A DNA stretch of 64,000 nt from Flavisolibacter nicotianae (GTDB lineage Bacteria; Bacteroidota; Bacteroidia; Chitinophagales; Chitinophagaceae): positions 496,001 to 560,000 of the forward strand of contig NZ_RBCI01000002.1 of NCBI RefSeq assembly GCF_003628535.1. The letters are read 5' to 3'. The position numbers and the translations under genes were made by a program. Below are positions 44,985-54,207 of the stretch, in pieces (position 1 is the stretch's first letter; each line of letters opens with the position of its first letter). The notes below the pieces were generated by a model. That model saw nothing but the letters and a program-made list of their open reading frames with translations, was not told where the DNA came from and ran no database searches.

Positions 44985-45509
44985 ATGGACCCTTTTGTAG
45001 CAGAAATCAGAATTTTCCCCTTCAATTTCGCCCCTAAAGGCTGGGCATGGTGCGATGGTCAGCTACTGCCACTAAGCCAGAATACAGCATTGTTTTCGTT
45101 GCTTGGAACCACTTACGGGGGAGATGGTAAATCAAATTTTGCCTTACCGGATCTTCAGGGCAGGGCACCCATGCACCCGGGCCAGGGCCCTGGTTTGTCC
45201 TTACACGATCTTGGCGAAACAGGGGGGTCGGATGCTGTAACTTTACTTCAAACAGAAATTCCTTCTCACAGCCATACCATCCGGGCAAATGGTGGTGATG
45301 GTGTTTCGCCTTCCCCTACGAATAATGTTTCATCCGGCCCGGGGGCAGACAGGGATTTGTTTTGGTATAAAGAAGGAACACCAAATGCCGCCATGAATCC
45401 ACTTTCGTCAGGAGTCGCAGGTGGCAGCCAGCCACACAATAACTTAATGCCCTACCTCACCTTTTATTTCTGCATCGCTTTGCAGGGCGTGTTTCCGCCA
45501 AGAACATAA
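44985..45509 (+). CDS. tail-collar domain protein 3
   Basis: 174 residues: EIRIFPFNFAPKGWAWCDGQ, LFSLLGTTYGGDGKSNFALP, GGSQPHNNLMPYLTFYFCIA. Starts 14 nt after the previous gene. It is closer to protein 2 than to protein 1 at the N-terminus. Middle part is Gly-rich. Confidence 0.92.
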   Translation: MDPFVAEIRIFPFNFAPKGWAWCDGQLLPLSQNTALFSLLGTTYGGDGKSNFALPDLQGRAPMHPGQGPGLSLHDLGETGGSDAVTLLQTEIPSHSHTIRANGGDGVSPSPTNNVSSGPGADRDLFWYKEGTPNAAMNPLSSGVAGGSQPHNNLMPYLTFYFCIALQGVFPPRT

Positions 45510-45667
45510 AGTGCAATCCTGATCCTTTGTATGGCTGTTTTCTGAATTTAATCAAGCAGGATTTTTCTGATACGCGTCTTTAGCTGATTACTGTACCCAA
45601 CCAACAAGACCCATATATGCTGTTGAAGCAAACTAGATTTATTTAATACCGCTCTAAAAAATTTGGT

Positions 45668-48600
45668 ATGAGAAAATTAATGACGCTCTTATTTGTCATC
45701 TTGCTATATGGATTGCAGCAGGTAAACAGCGCTACCATTACAGTTACCAATACCAACGATGCCGGCGCCGGTTCGTTACGGCAGGCCGTCCTGGATGCCA
45801 ATGCAAACCCGGGTGCGGACATTGTGAATTTCTCCATTACCGGAACGATCAATTTAACGTCAGGCCAGATATTGGTCAGTGGCGAATTAACCATTGATGG
45901 TCCCGGCATGAACCAGCTGACCATTAACCAAACGACTGATAACCGCGTGTTTGTCACAGCTTCTGGTGCTGTGCTTTTTACCGTTCAAAATCTTACACTG
46001 AATTTTTCAGGACCTGGCACCACTCCTTATTCCGGTGGTGGCGGAGCCATTCTTGCCGGCGGCGCCGGTGCTTCCACCACACTAACCAATGTGACCATTC
46101 AAAATTTTACGCAACAAATAGGTAACGGTGGTGCCATTTCCCAGAGTTCCAGCCTGAACACTCATAACCTCACCATTACTAATTGTGTTTTTACCAACAA
46201 TAAATGCGGTGGTGCAGGTGGTGCGGTAAGTTTTAATTCGCAGGGAGGAACCGCAACCATTACGGGCTGTACGTTTACCAACAATCATACAGGCCCCGTG
46301 GGTGCCAATACCGGTGGCGACGGCGGTGCCATCTCTACAACAGGCGGTGGTTCCGGTGGTACTTACCTGATCGAAAAAAATACGTTCATCAATAACCGGG
46401 CAGAAAATACCGGCGCCCATGCCGGCGCCATCATGAATACCAATGGTACGGCAACCGTCCGTTTCAACCGTTTTATAGGAAATACTTGTGCCAATACCTC
46501 TAATCCACCACTGGCAAACGTTATCGGCCAGGCAGGCGGTTCTTCCGTACAGGTTACAATCGCCGATAACAACTGGTGGGGTGTCAACACCGGCCCCGGC
46601 ACCAATGATGCAACAGCCTTGGCGGTTGGTGCTACAATGACGCTTACCAAATGGCTGCAGTTAAAATCGACCGCTTCACCCAACCCAATCTGTAATACAT
46701 CGGCAGGACTTGGAAATACGACCACCGTTACAGCCAGTTTCCTTTCCAACTCTGCAGGTGAAGCCATTTCCGTATCAAACCTCTCTGTTTTACTTGGATT
46801 GCCGGTAAGCTGGAGTTCGACCTTGGGAAGCCTTTCATCACAGCAAACGGCAATTCAGGCAAGTGGAACAGCCACTGCACTCTTCACTTCCAACGGAACA
46901 GGCGGCACAGCAACCGTGAACGCTGTAGTGGATAATCTCACAGCAGTAGAAACGTCGCCTTCCAGGGCAAACATCACGGTCAATACATTGCCAACAGTTG
47001 CACCCCTGATTAGTACAACCACTTGTGCCGGGAGTACGGTGACATTTACCTCGACGATAACCGGAACACCTGCACCAACTATCCATTGGCGTATCGGCAC
47101 AACAAATCTTGTGGATGGAGTTCAGGCTTCCGGGTCAACCATTTCAGGTGCCGGCACGGCCACGTTAACCATTACCAATGCGCAACCAGGTGATGCGGTG
47201 TCTAACTATAATGTACAGGCCAGCAATGATTGCGGAACTGCAACTTCTACGAATGCAACACTTATTGTGAATATTCCTTCCGTTGCACCTACCAGTATTA
47301 CCGGAACAACAATATATTGTAACCCGGGTTCTACCACATTAACAGCTGAAGGGGGTACATTAGGTACCAACGCCCATTACCAGTGGGGAACCGGAAGCGT
47401 GATTGGAACCTCACCTTTAGTGGGAGAAATCAGTTCGACTCTTACCGTGTCTCCAACCACTACCACCACGTATTGGGTTCGCATTGAAAACACAGCCTCA
47501 CCGTGTGCCGCAAACACCGATGGTATCACACAGGTCGTAACTGTTAACCAGCCATCCATAGCCCCGACCAGTATTACAGGAAACACAACCACCTGTTTTG
47601 GTAACTCCACCACGTTAACGGCAACAGGAGGTACTTTAGGAACAGGGGCAAACTACCAATGGGGCACAGGAACGGTTGTCGGAACATCGCCACTTCCTGG
47701 AGAAACAAACTCGACTCTTACGGTGTCACCAGCTTCTAACACGACGTATTGGGTACGGATTGAAAATACCGCTTCCCCGTGTACACCAATGACCAGTGGA
47801 GTAACACAACTAGTTACAGTTTACCAGCCATCCGTTGCGCCTACGGGAATTACAGGCAATACCACCATCTGCAGTGGTGATCCCACCACATTAACAGCCA
47901 CCGGTGGTACGTTGGGAACAGGAGCACATTACCAGTGGGGCACCGGCACTATTGTCGGCACATCCCCATTAGTGGGAGAAACGTCTTCGTCGCTAACTGT
48001 ATCGCCATCCGGCAATACCACCTATTGGGTTCGGATTGAAGGCACGACTTCTCCCTGTTTGGCCAATACAGGCGGCGTTACGCAGCTTGTAACTGTAAAC
48101 CAGCTTTCTGTTGCCCCAACCGGTGCTACCGGAAATACCACCATTTGTAGCGGTGGCAGCACGACGTTAACGGTTGCTGGCGGAACGAAAGGAACCGGAG
48201 CAGTAACAGAATGGTTTACGGGTTCTTGCGGAGGCACTTCGGCCGGTACGGGGGATGCCATCACTGTTTCACCAACCGGCACAACAATCTATTATGTGCG
48301 GTATGCCGGTACGTGTAATACCACGACTTGCGGCATGGTAACAGTGAATATTGCACAGACCAATACAATTCAGCTTACCTCGGCAACCGGCACGAATGCA
48401 CAAACCGGATGTGTCAATACCCCGATAACAACCATCACCTATGCTACTACAGGCGCTACGGGTGCTACCATTAGTAATTTGCCTGCCGGCGTAACAGGGA
48501 ACTGGTTAGCCAATGTGGTAACAATCAGCGGCTCGCCTTCGGCCAGTGGCACCTTCAACTACACAGTATTGCTTACAGGTGGCTGCGGAAATGTCAGCGA

Positions 48601-49873
48601 AAACGGCTCAATAACGGTAAATCAAGTGCCGACAGTGAGTGCGCCATCTGTTACACAGCCTACGTGTGCACTGCCAACCGGAACGATTGTAGTAAACGCA
48701 AGTGGTGAGGGAGCTTTGGAATACAGGCTTAACGCAGGCGAATGGCAAACGTCGAATAGCTTTAGCGGGCTTGCAGCGGGTAGTTACAACATTTTCGTAA
48801 GACTTCAAGGCAACACCGCCTGCGCAACCAGTTATAGCGGAAACCCCGTTATATTGAATGCTGCAACCGGCTGTACCGTACCGCCAACGTTTACCCTTTG
48901 CCCGGTATCAAAAACCGTCAATACGGATGCAGGTGTATGTACTGCTACGTTAAGTTTGGCTACACTACTTAGCTATGTAGCAGCTACGGGTACTCCGGCA
49001 CCGACATTAACTGTAAAAGTTGGGAATACAACGATCACTTCATCGTACACTTTCCCGAAAGGGAATACCACGGTTACTGTCACGGCATCTAACGGAACCT
49101 TGCCCAATGCTACTTGCAGCTTTACCCTTACAGTTGAGGACAATCAGCCGCCGGTGATTAATACGATAGCACAGCCGATTGTGCTGCTGTGGTCGCCCAA
49201 CCATAAATACCAGAATGTGAAGGCATCGCAATTTGTTACCTCTGTAACGGATAATTGCGGCAGCATTCCTGTAAACAGTGTGGTGATTACAAAAGTAACC
49301 AGTGATGAACCCGATGATATACCGGGCAAGGCAGATGGCAACACCACGCAGGATATTAAGATTGCGGCAAACTGCACGTCGGTGGATCTTCGTAGCGAAA
49401 GAATAGAAGGAGGCGACGGCCGTGTATATACCATCTACCTGCAGGTAATGGACAGCAAGGGCAACATAGGTACTGCAAGCGCCAAGGCGATTGTGCCACC
49501 TAGTCAAAGTGGCACGACAGCCGTAGATAACGGCCCCGCATATACAGTGTTCAGCAACTGTAACATCGCTGCTGCCCTCACCCTGAACACGGCCGCTCCA
49601 CAGCGGTTGATACAGGAAGTACAAGCGTTGCAGGTGCATGCTCTGCCTAATCCGACCACTCACCAGTTTACAATACAGCTTACGGGTGGCTCAGATGAAG
49701 GGGTGAACCTGCGGGTGGTAGATGTGCTTGGAAGAGTCGTGGAGGCAAGGAAAGGCATTCCGTCCAATGCCTCCCTGCAGATCGGATCAACCTATCGTCC
49801 GGGCATTTATATTGTGGAAGCCGTGCAGGGTAGCAAGCGGGTAACCCTTAAATTGATTAAACAACCCGATTAA
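45668..49873 (+). CDS. large T9SS-exported adhesin with beta-helix and Ig-like repeats
   Basis: 1401 residues with a signal peptide ending about residue 21. Residues 22-330 form a right-handed beta helix starting with a CSLREA-type TNTNDAGAGSLRQAVLDANA motif. From about 440 come Ig-like domains, including three near-identical 90-residue units (about 537-810; TTLTATGGTLGTGAHYQWGT, TTYWVRIENTASPC) and a fourth diverged one. A HYR-like section follows. The last 80 residues (LPNPTTHQFTIQL, VVDVLGRVVEARKG, RPGIYIVEA) are a type A sorting domain, so it leaves through the type IX system and attaches to the cell surface. A terminator follows. Confidence 0.9.
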   Translation: MRKLMTLLFVILLYGLQQVNSATITVTNTNDAGAGSLRQAVLDANANPGADIVNFSITGTINLTSGQILVSGELTIDGPGMNQLTINQTTDNRVFVTASGAVLFTVQNLTLNFSGPGTTPYSGGGGAILAGGAGASTTLTNVTIQNFTQQIGNGGAISQSSSLNTHNLTITNCVFTNNKCGGAGGAVSFNSQGGTATITGCTFTNNHTGPVGANTGGDGGAISTTGGGSGGTYLIEKNTFINNRAENTGAHAGAIMNTNGTATVRFNRFIGNTCANTSNPPLANVIGQAGGSSVQVTIADNNWWGVNTGPGTNDATALAVGATMTLTKWLQLKSTASPNPICNTSAGLGNTTTVTASFLSNSAGEAISVSNLSVLLGLPVSWSSTLGSLSSQQTAIQASGTATALFTSNGTGGTATVNAVVDNLTAVETSPSRANITVNTLPTVAPLISTTTCAGSTVTFTSTITGTPAPTIHWRIGTTNLVDGVQASGSTISGAGTATLTITNAQPGDAVSNYNVQASNDCGTATSTNATLIVNIPSVAPTSITGTTIYCNPGSTTLTAEGGTLGTNAHYQWGTGSVIGTSPLVGEISSTLTVSPTTTTTYWVRIENTASPCAANTDGITQVVTVNQPSIAPTSITGNTTTCFGNSTTLTATGGTLGTGANYQWGTGTVVGTSPLPGETNSTLTVSPASNTTYWVRIENTASPCTPMTSGVTQLVTVYQPSVAPTGITGNTTICSGDPTTLTATGGTLGTGAHYQWGTGTIVGTSPLVGETSSSLTVSPSGNTTYWVRIEGTTSPCLANTGGVTQLVTVNQLSVAPTGATGNTTICSGGSTTLTVAGGTKGTGAVTEWFTGSCGGTSAGTGDAITVSPTGTTIYYVRYAGTCNTTTCGMVTVNIAQTNTIQLTSATGTNAQTGCVNTPITTITYATTGATGATISNLPAGVTGNWLANVVTISGSPSASGTFNYTVLLTGGCGNVSENGSITVNQVPTVSAPSVTQPTCALPTGTIVVNASGEGALEYRLNAGEWQTSNSFSGLAAGSYNIFVRLQGNTACATSYSGNPVILNAATGCTVPPTFTLCPVSKTVNTDAGVCTATLSLATLLSYVAATGTPAPTLTVKVGNTTITSSYTFPKGNTTVTVTASNGTLPNATCSFTLTVEDNQPPVINTIAQPIVLLWSPNHKYQNVKASQFVTSVTDNCGSIPVNSVVITKVTSDEPDDIPGKADGNTTQDIKIAANCTSVDLRSERIEGGDGRVYTIYLQVMDSKGNIGTASAKAIVPPSQSGTTAVDNGPAYTVFSNCNIAAALTLNTAAPQRLIQEVQALQVHALPNPTTHQFTIQLTGGSDEGVNLRVVDVLGRVVEARKGIPSNASLQIGSTYRPGIYIVEAVQGSKRVTLKLIKQPD

Positions 49874-49893
49874 ACAAATTGATTGTCAGAAGT

Positions 49894-49925
49894 AAAAAGG
49901 CGGCGCATGGATGTGCTGCCTTTTT
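49894..49925 (+). terminator. rho-independent terminator after the adhesin
   Basis: Stem AAAAAGGCGGCGCAT / GTGCTGCCTTTTT (imperfect in the middle), four-base loop, T run. Confidence 0.75.
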
Positions 49926-50024
49926 GTTGTATGATAGAATTAGAAATAGCAGGGTGTCGTAAACTCCAAAAAATCGTGATGATACGATTGCCAGGTGTTA
50001 GAAATCGAGTATTTATTTCCCAAA

Positions 50025-50095
50025 GACGATCGATTCTGCTAATCGTGTTGAGTTGGATAGGAGGGCGGTCCTGAATTGGTTATCCAATCTCTTTC
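50025..50095 (+). repeat. dispersed repeat, copy 1
   Basis: Starts CGATTCTGCTAATCGTG and runs through GGATAGGAGG to CCAATCTCTT. A clear second copy is at 52868-52935. Part of the gene-poor stretch 49926-51021. Confidence 0.6.
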
Positions 50096-50107
50096 CATCC
50101 GTGGTAG

Positions 50108-50254
50108 TCAGAACCGGTGTGCTCCAGGATTTCTCAAAGCTCTTGTTATTATTTCTAACATGCGGATGAAAAAGTTTTCGAGGTTGTTTCGGTAGTATAC
50201 GTCCAGCGTGTTAAAGGATACATCGATATCACAACAGAGCCTTTTCGTTTCCAT
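50108..50254 (-). pseudogene. IS110-family transposase N-terminal fragment
   Basis: About 48 residues from ATG 50254. CDIDVSFNTLDVYY resembles the IDVSKDTLDV start of IS110 transposases (RuvC-like DEDD fold), but Lys is Phe-Asn and the frame ends early. The rest of the transposase is gone. Sits beside the dispersed repeat at 50025, which may be an end of the same element. Confidence 0.45.
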
Positions 50255-50705
50255 TGTTTTGTGGTGAAGAAAAAATATTGTTAGAAAAAAGAAACGACGT
50301 CGCAAGAACAGTCTTGCTCTGTGCTATCGATCCTGCTGAAAGTTTTTAAATAACTTGTTGAACTGTTCAGTATCGGTCAGGCAAAAGGGTGGGGATGATC
50401 ATGGTAGAGAGGCTTCAATGCCTAAAGGTATTTCACATCTTGTTCCACCCTTTGTTCTTTCGATATATTGTTAATTACTCGTTCCTTGAATCTGCTGAAT
50501 TGTAAACATGGGATGCGGTTTTGTACAAGTGGGGCTGAAGTGCTGATTTCATCTGTAAACAGAAATCAACAGAATCGCTGGAATGAAGCTGGAGTAATGC
50601 TGTTACCCACCTTTACAAAGCGCTTCTACGATTAGGGGCATTGGAGGACAACACTGGTCAATAGTTTATGAAATTATATGCCTACAAAAGGAATTTCAAA
50701 GACAT

Positions 50706-50978
50706 GTAAAAAATAGACATCGATATGATAAACGTAACGGCTGCCCGATATGCGAAGAAGAACGTAGTTCTAAAGACAGCTTTCTCGCATTACTTTGTGT
50801 TCCTGCGAGAGGGGCACTAGAAAGGGAAAATATTAAGACCTTGGAAAACTTGGCAAAGTGGACAGAAAAGGAAATTCTCGCTCATCATGGAATGAGACCA
50901 GGCACAATTCCAAAACTTAAAAAGAACGTAGTAAAATCAAAATCTCATAAAAAAGTAATTGCCGAGAGCAGGAGATAA
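50706..50978 (+). pseudogene. helix-hairpin-helix small protein remnant
   Basis: Reading VKNRHRYDKRNGCPICEEER, then FLALLCVPARGALERENIKT, LENLAKWTEKEILAHHGMRP and GTIPKLKK. This is the RpoA-C-terminus-like HhH family that starts with a small Cys motif, but there is no ATG, GTG or TTG in frame upstream and a short piece of the Cys motif is missing. Probably decayed. It lies just before a YjbR-type gene. Confidence 0.55.
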
Positions 50979-51021
50979 GCAACTCTGTGTTTGGCCACAC
51001 CTGTAAAAAAATAGTTTGACA

Positions 51022-51393
51022 ATGGTATCAATTGACACGTTTCGAAAATTAGCACTTTCGTTTCCCGAATCAACAGAAGAACGTCACTTTGAAAAGACTT
51101 CATTCAGAGTGAAGAGGAAAATCTTTGCAACCTATGATACTGTAGTGAAAAGAGCTTGTATCAAGTTATCAGAAATAGACCAGGACGTATTTTCTTCTGT
51201 TGACAAGACAATCATCTTCCCGGTTGATAACAAATGGGGCAAACACGGATGGACGCTAATTGAAATGAGCAAAGTGAGAAAAGAATTATTTATTGACGCT
51301 TTAACAAAAGCTTATTGTGAAGTTGCACCCAAAAAACTTGCTGATCAAGTCAGGCCCCATGTCAATGAATCAACAAAGACAATGAACCGTTAA
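51022..51393 (+). CDS. MmcQ/YjbR family protein
   Basis: 123 residues from ATG 51022; a TTG 6 nt upstream is less likely. The YjbR pattern is clear: FRKLALSFPESTEERHFEKT, SFRVKRKIFATYD, NKWGKHGWTLIEM, ELFIDALTKAYCEVAPKKL. The family has a double-wing DNA-binding-like fold of unknown function. The C-terminus (VNESTKTMNR) is longer than usual. No close partner genes. Confidence 0.88.
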   Translation: MVSIDTFRKLALSFPESTEERHFEKTSFRVKRKIFATYDTVVKRACIKLSEIDQDVFSSVDKTIIFPVDNKWGKHGWTLIEMSKVRKELFIDALTKAYCEVAPKKLADQVRPHVNESTKTMNR

Positions 51394-51645
51394 CGTCATA
51401 TCGGCAATAGCGGGGCTGACCTTGTAAATTCAGCAGTTGTATTTCTGTTGCGCATTTGTGCAAAACTAAGGCGGACGATTTTCGAATGTCCTGCCTTCGC
51501 CAATCCGTTCTCCGTTATTGGCCACTGCTACACGTCTCCAAATGCTGAACAAGAATGAGATGTTTTTCTCAAAGGGGCTACTCGCCCCTTTCTGAGTTTT
51601 CTTTTGTCTTCACGAAACCATTCGACTCGTAAGCATGACGGGTCT

Positions 51646-52077
51646 TCAATAAGACAATGCAGCTTCCTTCTTGTTTTCAGATACTACATTCTTGTGCGAG
51701 TCAAGCTTCATTTTCTTATGCCAGAATATGTACGACAGTATACCTGGTGCAAACCAAAGCAGCATCGTCAGCATCAACGGATTAAAGGTTTGCGATACCG
51801 CGATGCCTGAATAAACGGCAGCAATCAAGTCAAAAAACAAACCGGCGTAAGCCCATTCTTTTATTCTGACGTAACCGGGAATTAACAGTACAAGGGAACC
51901 AATGAGTTTCGCCCAGCCTGTAAAAGGAATAAAATATTCCGGGTAGCCCAACATGCCGTGGATTAATTTAATTGAATCATCATTTACCACGATACTCGAC
52001 CAGGAGGAAAAAATCATTAATGCACAAAAAAGTATCGTGAAGATCCAGTAAAGCGTGTTGATTGTTTTGGGTTTCAT
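51646..52077 (-). CDS. DoxX-like membrane protein
   Basis: 143 residues from ATG 52077. Four membrane segments (about 8-28, 45-67, 72-92, 97-118) with the DoxX-like pattern LGYPEYFIPFTGWAKLIG, GSLVLLIPGYVRIKEWAYAG and FDLIAAVYSG. Cytoplasmic charged tail. Family members are often near redox or stress genes; function here unknown. Stands alone. Confidence 0.88.
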   Translation of the reverse strand: MKPKTINTLYWIFTILFCALMIFSSWSSIVVNDDSIKLIHGMLGYPEYFIPFTGWAKLIGSLVLLIPGYVRIKEWAYAGLFFDLIAAVYSGIAVSQTFNPLMLTMLLWFAPGILSYIFWHKKMKLDSHKNVVSENKKEAALSY

Positions 52078-53080
52078 AATTTTTGATTTGATGACAAAGA
52101 TGGACTTGATTGCTGATCTTTTCCCTGTGCAATTACGGCAATTAAATGGGTGGATTGCGACAAATGGCCACAAGCGAATGCGTCTATCTCCATATGAATA
52201 ATCTTCGAAAGCATTTTGGTAGAGAGTAAAATCGATTGTTCAAAGCAACAATACATATCTAAAACGGAATGGATCGTCCTGGCGGTGATGCAAAATGTGT
52301 TTGAAGGACTAATCTATGTAGCCAACACCGGAGACCTTCACAACCCGGTTGAAAAATCTGTTTTTCTCTTTTGCGTTCTGAAGTGGAAAGTTTTGTCTTC
52401 ATTTGCCCGCAGTCAGTGCCAAACGATTTGTTTTGTCCTGTGGCATCAAGAAAGACCATGGCGAAGAAAAGAGCTCTAAGCGTGTTTTTCCCGCAAGTTG
52501 GAGGTTGGCTCTTGTCCATTTCAGTAGCCGTTTGAGCGTTTCGCTTTTCAACATAGTGAAAATCCTACCTGGTAAGATCAATCGCTTCAATCTTCGTTCT
52601 GCCCTGCAACCGATTGACTGAAAATGAAACTTACTTGGTGGATCCTGAGGGACTCGAACATTTAGAAGCTAGTAGATGTATATCAGCTATTTACGTATGC
52701 AAATGCCTGTCAGGTGACAAACCGATGAACTAGTCTCACTTTGCGTCGAAATGGCCCGTTTCAAGAACTGCAGTAAAGGTATACGGCTATCTCTTATACA
52801 AAAACCTCTGAAGGTTAAAAGCGAGCCAGAGCATAGACTACCTATGATGGATCGTAGGTCCAAGTGCTCGATTCTGCCAATAGTGCTGAATAGGATAGGA
52901 GGAGTACTCTAATTGATCTATTCAATCTCTTGCCAGGCAAACCAGTAGGAGAAAAGCAATGAAGAATACAATCATTATTAGGAAGTTCGGTGAAAAGAAC
53001 AGTTCTGACAGAGTGTTACTCAGGCAAATGGTCCTACAGCAGTAAACAAGAGAATAGTTAGCAAAGAAGGTTTAACGATT
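52078..53080. other. gene-poor decayed region with tRNA-like fragment and repeat copy 2
   Basis: No intact gene. 52259-52600 looks like worn coding sequence but matches nothing I know. At 52636-52659 the minus strand reads GTTCGAGTCCCTCAGGATCC then ACCA: a tRNA 3' end from T-loop to an encoded CCA. At 52868-52935 lies the second copy of the repeat at 50025-50095. TGTGCAAATTTTGTGCACA (53081-53099) follows. Confidence 0.5.
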
Positions 53081-53110
53081 TGTGCAAATTTTGTGCACAG
53101 GTCCACATGA

Positions 53111-53138
53111 AAAAAGGAGTTACTGGTGTAACTCCTTG
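53111..53138 (-). terminator. terminator of the tRNA gene
   Basis: On the minus strand AAGGAGTTAC / GTAACTCCTT with a short loop, followed by a T run, just after the tRNA 3' end. Confidence 0.75.
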
Positions 53139-53147
53139 AATTTCATG

Positions 53148-53221
53148 TGGATCCTGCCGGATTTGAACCAGCGACCCTCTGATTATGAGTCAGACGCTCT
53201 AACCAACTGAGCTAAGGATCC
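53148..53221 (-). tRNA. tRNA with CAT anticodon (Met or lysidine Ile2)
   Basis: 74 nt, full cloverleaf: acceptor GGATCCT / AGGATCC, D arm GCTC / GAGC, anticodon stem TCTGA / TCAGA with loop CTCATAA (CAT at 53185-53187), T arm GCTGG / CCGGC with TTCAAAT loop, discriminator A; CCA not encoded. The T arm and the G-A-C-T-C-A-T-A-A-T-C loop context resemble bacterial Ile2 as much as elongator Met, so identity is open. Confidence 0.93.
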
Positions 53222-53276
53222 GGTTATTAGGAAATTGCCTTGGAACGGCGGAGCGCAAAAATAAGAAAAACCGCTT

Positions 53277-53519
53277 TTACTCCTTCACCTCTTCAAAATC
53301 GATATAGTCGCCGAAGGTTTCCTGCCCTTTTTGGGGCGAACCGTTTGAAGACGATTTGGGTGGATGGGCGCCCATGGGCGGCGCTTGCGCATCGTGGTGC
53401 ATGTCACGGAAACGCTGCTTTACTTTTTGTGTTGTCCGGTAGATGGGAAGAATAAAATCAAACACCAGCTTGAACAGCACATAGAACAAAAAAGCAAAGA
53501 AAAGAAAACTTAAAATCAT
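53277..53519 (-). CDS. DUF4834 family membrane protein
   Basis: 80 residues from ATG 53519; a TTG start at 53552 would add 11 residues. One membrane helix (MILSFLFFAFLFYVLFKLVF), then a Pro/Ser-rich cytoplasmic tail ending GDYIDFEEVKE, the conserved end of DUF4834. Found next to rimP-nusA-infB in many Bacteroidota. Function unknown. Confidence 0.85.
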   Translation of the reverse strand: MILSFLFFAFLFYVLFKLVFDFILPIYRTTQKVKQRFRDMHHDAQAPPMGAHPPKSSSNGSPQKGQETFGDYIDFEEVKE

Positions 53520-53646
53520 AGAAACCAAAGTTACAATTGCCACTTTATTCAAATTGGATTTGGAATGTATTTAACGTTTGCCGTACATTTGCTACAGCAA
53601 AGGAAAATCGGAAGGGAACGAGGACGTTCCCTTCTTCTTTTAGGAT

Positions 53647-54117
53647 ATGCAAACAGAAACAATCATCGGGGCATTGGAAGCAAAGATCAATGCCCTTTTA
53701 GAGGCCCACCCCGCACACTTTTTGGTGGAGGTCCGCATTAAGCCGACCAACAATATCAAGGTGTTTATCGACTCCGATGAGGGGATCATACTTTCCACGT
53801 TGATTGAGTACAACCGGAAACTGTACAAGGAAATCGAAGAAAGCGGGCTGTTCCCGGCCGATGATTTTTCGCTGGAGGTCTCCTCGCCGGGACTCGACGA
53901 GCCGCTGAAAAAACATCGCCAGTACAAGAAAAATGTGGGCCGTTACGTACACATTACCCGGAACGACGCCACGGTGGTGGAAGGAAAACTGCTGGACGCT
54001 TCAGACGAAGGCGTGATCGTGGAAACGGAAACCGGTAAAGGAAAAAAGAAAGAAATCAAGCAGGAAACTGTTTTGTTCAGTGATATAAAAACAACAAAAA
54101 TTCAAGTAAAGTTTTGA
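53647..54117 (+). CDS. rimP: ribosome maturation factor RimP
   Basis: 156 residues. Needed for 30S subunit maturation. N-terminal alpha/beta domain with VEVRIKPTNNIKVFID and the FSLEVSSPGLDEPLK motif (RimP signature), then a C-terminal SH3-like domain (GRYVHITRNDATVVEGKLLD). First gene of the rimP-nusA-infB cluster, as in most bacteria. Confidence 0.95.
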   Translation: MQTETIIGALEAKINALLEAHPAHFLVEVRIKPTNNIKVFIDSDEGIILSTLIEYNRKLYKEIEESGLFPADDFSLEVSSPGLDEPLKKHRQYKKNVGRYVHITRNDATVVEGKLLDASDEGVIVETETGKGKKKEIKQETVLFSDIKTTKIQVKF

Positions 54118-54207
54118 GACAGCGACAAGCCATTTGCCGCAAGCCACAGGCCTTTAGGGGTTGCTTGCAGCTTGGAGCTTGGAGCTGGAAGCTAAAAAAA
54201 CAAAGCT

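Noticed and set aside
42824-45509. Prophage remnant
   Set aside because: Tail-collar genes are present, but no capsid, terminase, portal or integrase gene is near.
47270-48340. Regular repeats that could suggest a CRISPR array
   Set aside because: Units of about 270 nt in frame inside the adhesin gene; no short repeats with unique spacers, no cas genes.
49883-50074. 63-residue open frame after the adhesin
   Set aside because: Overlaps the terminator and the dispersed repeat.
52259-52621. Several short open frames on both strands
   Set aside because: Look like worn coding sequence, but no frame is continuous or recognisable.
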